Source of the DNA: an uncultured Flavobacteriales bacterium
Lineage (GTDB): Bacteria; Bacteroidota; Bacteroidia; Palsa-965
Direction: 5' to 3'
Assembly: GCA_946478675.1 (NCBI GenBank)
Contig: CAMLEF010000133.1
Location: 1 to 10,980 of the forward strand
DNA: 10,980 nucleotides
Position 1 is the stretch's first letter; the number at the start of each line of letters is the position of its first letter. The notes below the pieces were generated by a model. It was not told the origin of the DNA. It did not search any database and was given only the letters and a program-made list of their open reading frames with translations. The translations under genes and the position numbers were made by a program. Positions 7,318 through 10,980 of this stretch are shown here, in pieces.

Positions 7318-7772
7318 TGAGCCTGGAAATACGTGTCCGCAAAGCGGAAAAATCCGACATGCCTGCTGTGCTGTCGCTGGTGAAAGAGCTGGCCGACTAC
7401 GAACGCGCGCCGCAGGAAGTAGTAGTAACGGTTGCCGATCTCGAGCGCGACGGTTTCGGTGAGCATCCGTTGTTCTTCTGTTTCGTCGCTGAGAAAAACG
7501 GGAAGATCATCGGGATGGCGTTGTACTACATCAACTACTCGACGTGGAAAGGTCCCTGCGTTTTTCTTGAAGATATCGTCGTGACGCAATCCGAGCGCAA
7601 AGGCGGAGTAGGGAAGCTGTTGTTCGAAGCCGTGCTGAACGCCGCCAAAGAACGTGGCGCAAGACGCATGTCGTGGCAGGTGCTCGACTGGAACGAGCCT
7701 GCGATCCAATTCTACAAACGTTACCAGCCCGAAGTCCTCGGCGAATGGTTGAATTACCGGTTGAGTTTTTAG
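7317..7772 (+). CDS. GNAT acetyltransferase, SSAT-like
   Basis: A 151-residue cytoplasmic GCN5-related N-acetyltransferase, a full single domain. It carries LEDIVVT (84-90), the acetyl-CoA phosphate-binding segment ERKGGVGKLL (93-102), and WNEPAIQFYKR (125-135), whose Tyr133 would be the general acid. LED followed later by WNEPAI-FYKR is the pattern of spermidine/spermine N1-acetyltransferase and its bacterial relatives, so a polyamine, diamine or similar amine is a plausible acceptor, but the substrate cannot be read from sequence. I chose the start MSLEIRVRKAEKSDM at 7317; the longer frame from 7206 lies entirely inside the upstream gene. The start shares one base with the TGA of the T9SS gene (TGATG), allowing coupled translation. 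The gene ends in TAG, which opens a heptamer array. Confidence 0.88.
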   Translation: MSLEIRVRKAEKSDMPAVLSLVKELADYERAPQEVVVTVADLERDGFGEHPLFFCFVAEKNGKIIGMALYYINYSTWKGPCVFLEDIVVTQSERKGGVGKLLFEAVLNAAKERGARRMSWQVLDWNEPAIQFYKRYQPEVLGEWLNYRLSF

Positions 7773-7805
7773 TCAGGAGTCAGGAGTTCGGAGTCAGGAG
7801 CCCGG
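7771..7805. repeat. Heptamer tandem array, proximal arm at GNAT stop codon
   Basis: Five exact-length 7-base units begin with the AG of the GNAT stop codon: AGTCAGG (7771 and 7778), AGTTCGG (7785), AGTCAGG (7792) and AGCCCGG (7799). The consensus AGTYMGG begins AGT, like the fbp-locus heptamer RGTTYAA. The inverted partner array is 7891-7967. The 85 bases between hold only a small 8-bp dyad, AAATTTCA (7808-7815) with TGAAATTT (7838-7845). Confidence 0.8.
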
Positions 7806-7890
7806 AGAAATTTCAAAGCATATAGTTCAGATGCGTGTGAAATTTTTAGCCGAAGGTTGAACGTTTGCGTCACGCAGCTCCGATGCAAGT

Positions 7891-7967
7891 CCGAACTCAA
7901 AACTCCGAACTCAAAACTCCGAACTCCCAACTCCTGACTCCGAACTCCAAACTCCCGACTCCGAACT
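7891..7967. repeat. Heptamer tandem array, distal inverted arm before lysC
   Basis: Eleven consecutive 7-base units with no length variation, consensus CCGAACT (the complement of AGTTCGG). CCGAACT itself occurs five times (7891, 7905, 7919, 7940, 7961), with variants such as CAAAACT, CCCAACT, CCTGACT and CCCGACT between. Each can pair with units of the 7771-7805 array, so transcripts reading through could fold into a long stem with many possible registers. The array ends 21 bases before the lysC start. Confidence 0.85.
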
Positions 7968-7974
7968 CATTCCT

Positions 7975-7982
7975 TACCTTCG
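7975..7982 (+). promoter_or_regulatory. Possible -7 element of lysC
   Basis: TACCTTCG differs by one base from the Bacteroidota -7 consensus TAnnTTTG and ends six bases before the lysC ATG, which would give a very short leader. No -33 TTTG is visible, because that region is occupied by the heptamer array. The call rests on the -7 match only. Confidence 0.35.
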
Positions 7983-7988
7983 TAGTGT

Positions 7989-9260
7989 ATGAAAGTCTTC
8001 AAGTTCGGCGGCGCTTCGGTGAAAGATGCCAATGCCGTTAAAAATGTGGCCGGCATTCTCCGGCGTTACCCCGGCCAGGAAATTATCGTTGTGGTGTCGG
8101 CGATGGGGAAAACGACGAACGCCCTCGAGCGGCTGGTCGATGCATTTTACTTTCGTACAGAAGATCCGATCGCGGTGCTGGAGGAAATCCGTCGCTTTCA
8201 TCTCGATATTCTTGCCGGACTTTTTCCCGATCCGTCACACGCCGTTTACACCGAGATTCACAATACGTTCGTAGAGCTCGAGTGGGCGCTGGAAGACGAG
8301 CCGACGCATTCCTACGATTGTGAATACGACCAGGTCGTTTCCATGGGCGAGATCATTTCTACGAAGATCGTCGCTGCGTATCTCGCGGAATCCGGCGTGC
8401 CTGCGAAATGGTGGGACGTGCGCGATTTCATCAAGACCGACAATACGTACCGCGAAGGAAAAGTCGACTGGGCATTGACGGAACAGCTCGTGCAGGAAAC
8501 GCTTCCGTCTTTTTTCAAAACGTCGAAAGAGAAAGTCATCGTGACGCAGGGATTTCTCGGTGTGACTTCCGAAAATTTCACGACGACGCTCGGACGCGAA
8601 GGTTCCGATTATACGGCGGCGATCCTCGCGTATTGTACGGATGCGGACGACGTGACGATCTGGAAAGACGTTCCCGGCGTGCTGAACGCGGACCCGAAAT
8701 GGTTCGATGAAACCCGGCTCATCCCGCAGCTCACGTACCAGGATGCGATCGAGCTGACGTATTACGGCGCTACCGTCATTCACCCGAAGACGATCAAGCC
8801 GCTGCAGAATAAAAAGATTCCGCTGTACGTGCGCTCATTCGTTGAGCCGGAAAAAGAAGGCACGAAGATCCACGACGTGCAGGTGCCGCTGCCGATTCCC
8901 TGCTTCATCTTCAAAGTGAACCAGGTGCTGCTGTCCATCTCGCCGAAAGATTTTTCCTTCATCGTCGAAGAAAATCTCGGCGAAATTTTCGAGCTCTTCG
9001 CGGAACATCGCGTGAAGATGAACGTCATGCTCAATTCCGCGATCAGCTTTTCCGTCAGTGTCGACCAGGACGAACGCAAATTGCCGGCGCTGATCGAAAA
9101 GCTCCGCGAGAAATTCCGCGTGCTCTACAATGAAAATGTTGAGCTCGTCACCATCCGCTATTACGACCAGCAAACGATCGATCGCGTCACGGCCGGCAAG
9201 CAGATCTTCCTCGAAGTGAAGAGCCGCTACACCGTGCAGCTCGTGATGAAAAATTTGTAA
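7989..9260 (+). CDS. lysC: Aspartate kinase, monofunctional
   Basis: Phosphorylates L-aspartate to 4-phospho-L-aspartate in the cytoplasm, the first step of the aspartate pathway to lysine, threonine, methionine and diaminopimelate. The 423-residue product starts with the kinase motif KFGGASV (5-11), has VVSAMGKTTNALE (35-47), GREGSDYTAA (202-211) for nucleotide binding, and KDVPGVLNADPK (226-237) with YYGATVIHPKTI (258-269). Residues from about 305 onward form the regulatory part, expected to hold ACT domains (VLLSISPKDFSFIVE, 313-327). There is no fused homoserine dehydrogenase. Sensitivity to lysine or threonine cannot be read directly. The Ala in KFGGASV in place of the common Thr is, from memory, usual for Bacteroidota. 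The gene follows GNAT on the same strand but is separated from it by the heptamer arrays. Confidence 0.95.
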   Translation: MKVFKFGGASVKDANAVKNVAGILRRYPGQEIIVVVSAMGKTTNALERLVDAFYFRTEDPIAVLEEIRRFHLDILAGLFPDPSHAVYTEIHNTFVELEWALEDEPTHSYDCEYDQVVSMGEIISTKIVAAYLAESGVPAKWWDVRDFIKTDNTYREGKVDWALTEQLVQETLPSFFKTSKEKVIVTQGFLGVTSENFTTTLGREGSDYTAAILAYCTDADDVTIWKDVPGVLNADPKWFDETRLIPQLTYQDAIELTYYGATVIHPKTIKPLQNKKIPLYVRSFVEPEKEGTKIHDVQVPLPIPCFIFKVNQVLLSISPKDFSFIVEENLGEIFELFAEHRVKMNVMLNSAISFSVSVDQDERKLPALIEKLREKFRVLYNENVELVTIRYYDQQTIDRVTAGKQIFLEVKSRYTVQLVMKNL

Positions 9261-9493
9261 GACGAGCGGCGCATTTAAGGGGCAAACGTTTTTAATCCTA
9301 CATCGCGTCTATTCATTAAAATCACCGCAGAAACGTTGCGCTGCGTGAAAGTTTTCATGGTGAAAGAAAGGTTAGTTTTTTGTTTTCCAGTCGGTTAATT
9401 GCAAGAATAGGGGGAAAAGAAGATTTAAATTGATTTTCAAATTCCATCAAATAATTGATAAGTTTTGCGATCTTTGAAAAATCAATTCCCCCT
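9261..9493. other. Non-coding spacer between lysC and the SiaC-like gene
   Basis: No gene is seen on either strand. No clear terminator follows lysC; an AT-only dyad TTTTAAT (9290-9296) with ATTAAAA (9315-9321) is too weak to call. The right part is AT-rich, as expected for a promoter. GATCTTTG (9469-9476) differs by one base from the Bacteroidota -7 consensus and ends 17 bases before the next ATG, but no matching -33 box is seen. Confidence 0.4.
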
Positions 9494-9868
9494 ATGCAGC
9501 GTCTGCAGATAGCACCCACTATCCGAACCGCCAGTGTTGAGTTTGATCCTGAACAGGCTTTGCTCCGCATTCAGGGCAATTCCATTCCGGAAAATGCCGA
9601 CGGTTTTTTTCAGCCCCTCCACGATTGGGTAGAAGAATTCCGCAACGTGCACAAAGGCCCCGTGCGCATCCGCATTTTCATGACGTACTTCAACACGGCC
9701 ACCATCCGTCATTTAATTTCCTTGCTTCGCCGGCTCATTTTCTATTACGGTGATCAGCTCACCATCGAATGGGCGTACGAGCGCGGCGACGAAGAGATCC
9801 GCGACCGCGGCCAGGATCTTGCCGAAGTCGTGAAGTTCAATTTCCGCTTCGAGGAAGTGAAAGATTGA
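9494..9868 (+). CDS. SiaC/DUF1987-family regulatory protein
   Basis: A 124-residue cytoplasmic protein of the length usual for SiaC (DUF1987). The family pattern is clear: IAPT (6-9), an FDP acidic turn, LLRIQGNSIPENADGFFQPLHDW (23-45), YFNTAT (65-70), WAYERGDEE (93-101) and the closing GQDLAEVVKFNFRF. In Pseudomonas SiaC is phosphorylated on a Thr by the kinase SiaB, dephosphorylated by the phosphatase SiaA, and in its unmodified form binds and activates the diguanylate cyclase SiaD. A Thr in the NTAT stretch (residue 68 here) is in the expected place. I chose the ATG at 9494; the frame from a TTG at 9455 adds an unsupported leader. No siaA, siaB or siaD partner is visible. It is read towards the convergent dehydrogenase gene. 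Confidence 0.85.
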   Translation: MQRLQIAPTIRTASVEFDPEQALLRIQGNSIPENADGFFQPLHDWVEEFRNVHKGPVRIRIFMTYFNTATIRHLISLLRRLIFYYGDQLTIEWAYERGDEEIRDRGQDLAEVVKFNFRFEEVKD

Positions 9869-9926
9869 TCTTGCTGCGAAGAATGCTTCCGCTGGTCAAT
9901 TTCTTTAATTCAAATTCCGGTTTTGC

Positions 9927-9950
9927 CACCAGGACACTAAGGCACGAAGA
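9927..9950. repeat. Octamer array, copy 1
   Basis: Three consecutive 8-base units: CACCAGGA, CACTAAGG and CACGAAGA, consensus CACnAAGR, preceded by TTTTGC. A second copy in the same orientation starts 99 bases further on at 10026, also preceded by TTTGC. Unlike the heptamer arrays, the two copies are direct rather than inverted. Confidence 0.7.
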
Positions 9951-10025
9951 AAATCTTTGTTGCTGGTTTCGCTAATTGATTTCTGAAATTCAGATTCAGC
10001 TTCACGGAGGCGATTAATTCTTTGC

Positions 10026-10052
10026 CACGAAGACACTAAGGCATGAAGACAC
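10026..10052. repeat. Octamer array, copy 2
   Basis: CACGAAGA, CACTAAGG and CATGAAGA, then CAC: the same 8-base unit and the same TTTGC lead as the copy at 9927-9950. The 75 bases between the copies (9951-10025) show no gene and only a minor palindrome, CTGAA-A-TTCAG (9983-9993). The spacer separates two convergent genes. Confidence 0.7.
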
Positions 10053-10098
10053 TTTTCGCGCCATTCTGCAAAAACAATTCTTCTGAATATTTCCGGGA

Positions 10099-10980
10099 TT
10101 AACCTAATACGGCAATGATCTTGCGTGCGAGCGCTTCGGCGATCTTGCGATGACTTTCGAATGTCCATCCGGCGATGTGCGGCGAGAGGATGACCTTCTC
10201 CGAGCGGATGAGATATTGAAACGGCTCGGGCAGGGAAGCGGCGTCGAGCTTTTCGAAGGAAACACTTTCGTATTCGAGCACGTCGAGGCAGGCGCCGCGT
10301 ACATGCGCTTTTTCGATGGCGCGAACGAGCGCTGCGGTGTCGAGCACTTTTCCGCGCGCGGTATTGATCAGCCAGATCGGCTTCTTGAATTGCGCGAGGA
10401 ACGAATCGTCGACCAGGTAACGCGTCTCTTCGGTGAGCGGAATGTGCAGGCTGAGCACGTCGGCATTCGCGAAGATTTCTTCCAGCGTGCTTTCTGCTAC
10501 GAATTCATTTCCGAAGCCGCTTTTGTATTTATCATAAGCCAGCACACGCACGTCGAAGCCGCGGAGGCGTTGTGCAAAAGCGCTGCCCATGTTTCCGTAA
10601 CCGATGATGCCGACGGTTTTTCCCTGCAGCTCGTAGCCGCGGTTTTCTTCGCGTTTCCAGGTGCCGCTGCGCACTTCATGGTCGGCGCGGCAGAGATTAT
10701 TCATCAGCGCCAGCAGCATGCCGATCGCCTGTTCGCCTACCGCATCGCGATTGCCTTCGGGTGCATGCACGCAACGAATGCCTTTGCTTTCCGCGTACTC
10801 AACGTCGATGTTTTCCATGCCTGCACCGGCGCGCGCAATGCATTTCAGGTTCGTGCCGGCGTCGAGAAACGTTTTGTCGAGCTTGAAGCGGCTGCGGATA
10901 ATCAGCACGTCGTAATCCGCGAGCTTCGCCATGATCTCTTCTTTCGTGCTGTGCTCGTCTTCGTCGCAGTGATAGCCTTT
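10099..10980 (-). CDS. D-2-hydroxyacid dehydrogenase (phosphoglycerate dehydrogenase type), 5' partial
   Basis: The frame runs off the right edge; 293 residues are visible, beginning KGYHCDEDEHSTKEEIM. The internal Met at 10932 is therefore not the real start. The protein is an NAD-dependent D-2-hydroxyacid dehydrogenase, most like D-3-phosphoglycerate dehydrogenase (first step of serine synthesis from 3-phosphoglycerate). The nucleotide-binding loop GIIGYGNMG is at visible residues 124-132. The catalytic triad is present: Arg in INTARG (205-210), Glu in CLDVLEYE (231-238), and His in SPHIAGWT (266-273). The protein ends about 25 residues after the His with no ACT domain, so it is a short, probably serine-insensitive form. 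A related hydroxyacid dehydrogenase specificity cannot be excluded, so no gene symbol is given. It is convergent with the SiaC-like gene. Confidence 0.88.
   Translation of the reverse strand, partial: KGYHCDEDEHSTKEEIMAKLADYDVLIIRSRFKLDKTFLDAGTNLKCIARAGAGMENIDVEYAESKGIRCVHAPEGNRDAVGEQAIGMLLALMNNLCRADHEVRSGTWKREENRGYELQGKTVGIIGYGNMGSAFAQRLRGFDVRVLAYDKYKSGFGNEFVAESTLEEIFANADVLSLHIPLTEETRYLVDDSFLAQFKKPIWLINTARGKVLDTAALVRAIEKAHVRGACLDVLEYESVSFEKLDAASLPEPFQYLIRSEKVILSPHIAGWTFESHRKIAEALARKIIAVLG

Noticed and set aside
7771..7967. CRISPR array
   Set aside because: Units are 7 bases, contiguous and without spacers; no cas genes are present.
8235..8783. Antisense open frame of 182 codons within lysC
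   Set aside because: Lies fully inside a well-identified kinase gene and has a low-complexity, Arg-rich product.
9861..9872. Small hairpin AAGAT-TG-ATCTT at the end of the SiaC-like gene
   Set aside because: Only 5 AT-rich pairs, a 2-base loop and no T-tract, so not a credible terminator.

Overview
The window reads as chromosome from a member of the Bacteroidota, probably an uncultured environmental lineage with fairly GC-rich codon use. The main evidence is two large secreted proteins ending in type A sorting domains of the type IX secretion system (T9SS), which is confined to this phylum. Supporting evidence is the lack of clear Shine-Dalgarno sites, several sequences near genes that resemble the Bacteroidota -7 element (TAnnTTTG), and housekeeping enzymes with motifs typical of the phylum. 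No mobile element, RNA gene or CRISPR array was found.

Layout. On the left the minus strand carries the first codons of a small exported protein (1-47), a small exported TonB-C-like protein (127-468) and class I fructose-1,6-bisphosphatase, fbp (719-1741). A roughly 255-base divergent spacer with two short dyads leads to two tandem paralogous plus-strand genes of 874 and 884 codons (1997-4621 and 4663-7317). Each encodes a signal peptide, about 42-residue propeller-like repeats, a long shared central module with acidic Asp/Asn loops, and a T9SS sorting tail. A strong terminator hairpin fills the 41 bases between them. The second overlaps by one base with an SSAT-like GNAT acetyltransferase (7317-7772). 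Then follow monofunctional aspartate kinase (7989-9260), a SiaC/DUF1987-family protein (9494-9868) and, convergently, a 5'-truncated D-2-hydroxyacid dehydrogenase of phosphoglycerate dehydrogenase type (10099 to the right edge).

How it fits together. The fbp, GNAT, lysC and dehydrogenase genes look like ordinary core metabolism (gluconeogenesis, amino acid synthesis). The tandem surface or secreted proteins appear to sit inside this core neighbourhood and are the accessory element. SiaC-family proteins elsewhere act in signalling, but no partner is visible here.

The most unusual signal is in the spacers. Downstream of fbp and of the GNAT gene there are arrays of exact 7-base units that begin inside the TAG stop codon of the gene and are answered by inverted arrays of the same heptamer further on. 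These two genes are the only ones in the window that end in TAG. A third spacer (9869-10098) holds two direct copies of an 8-base-unit array. These look like dispersed short-unit repeats of unknown function.
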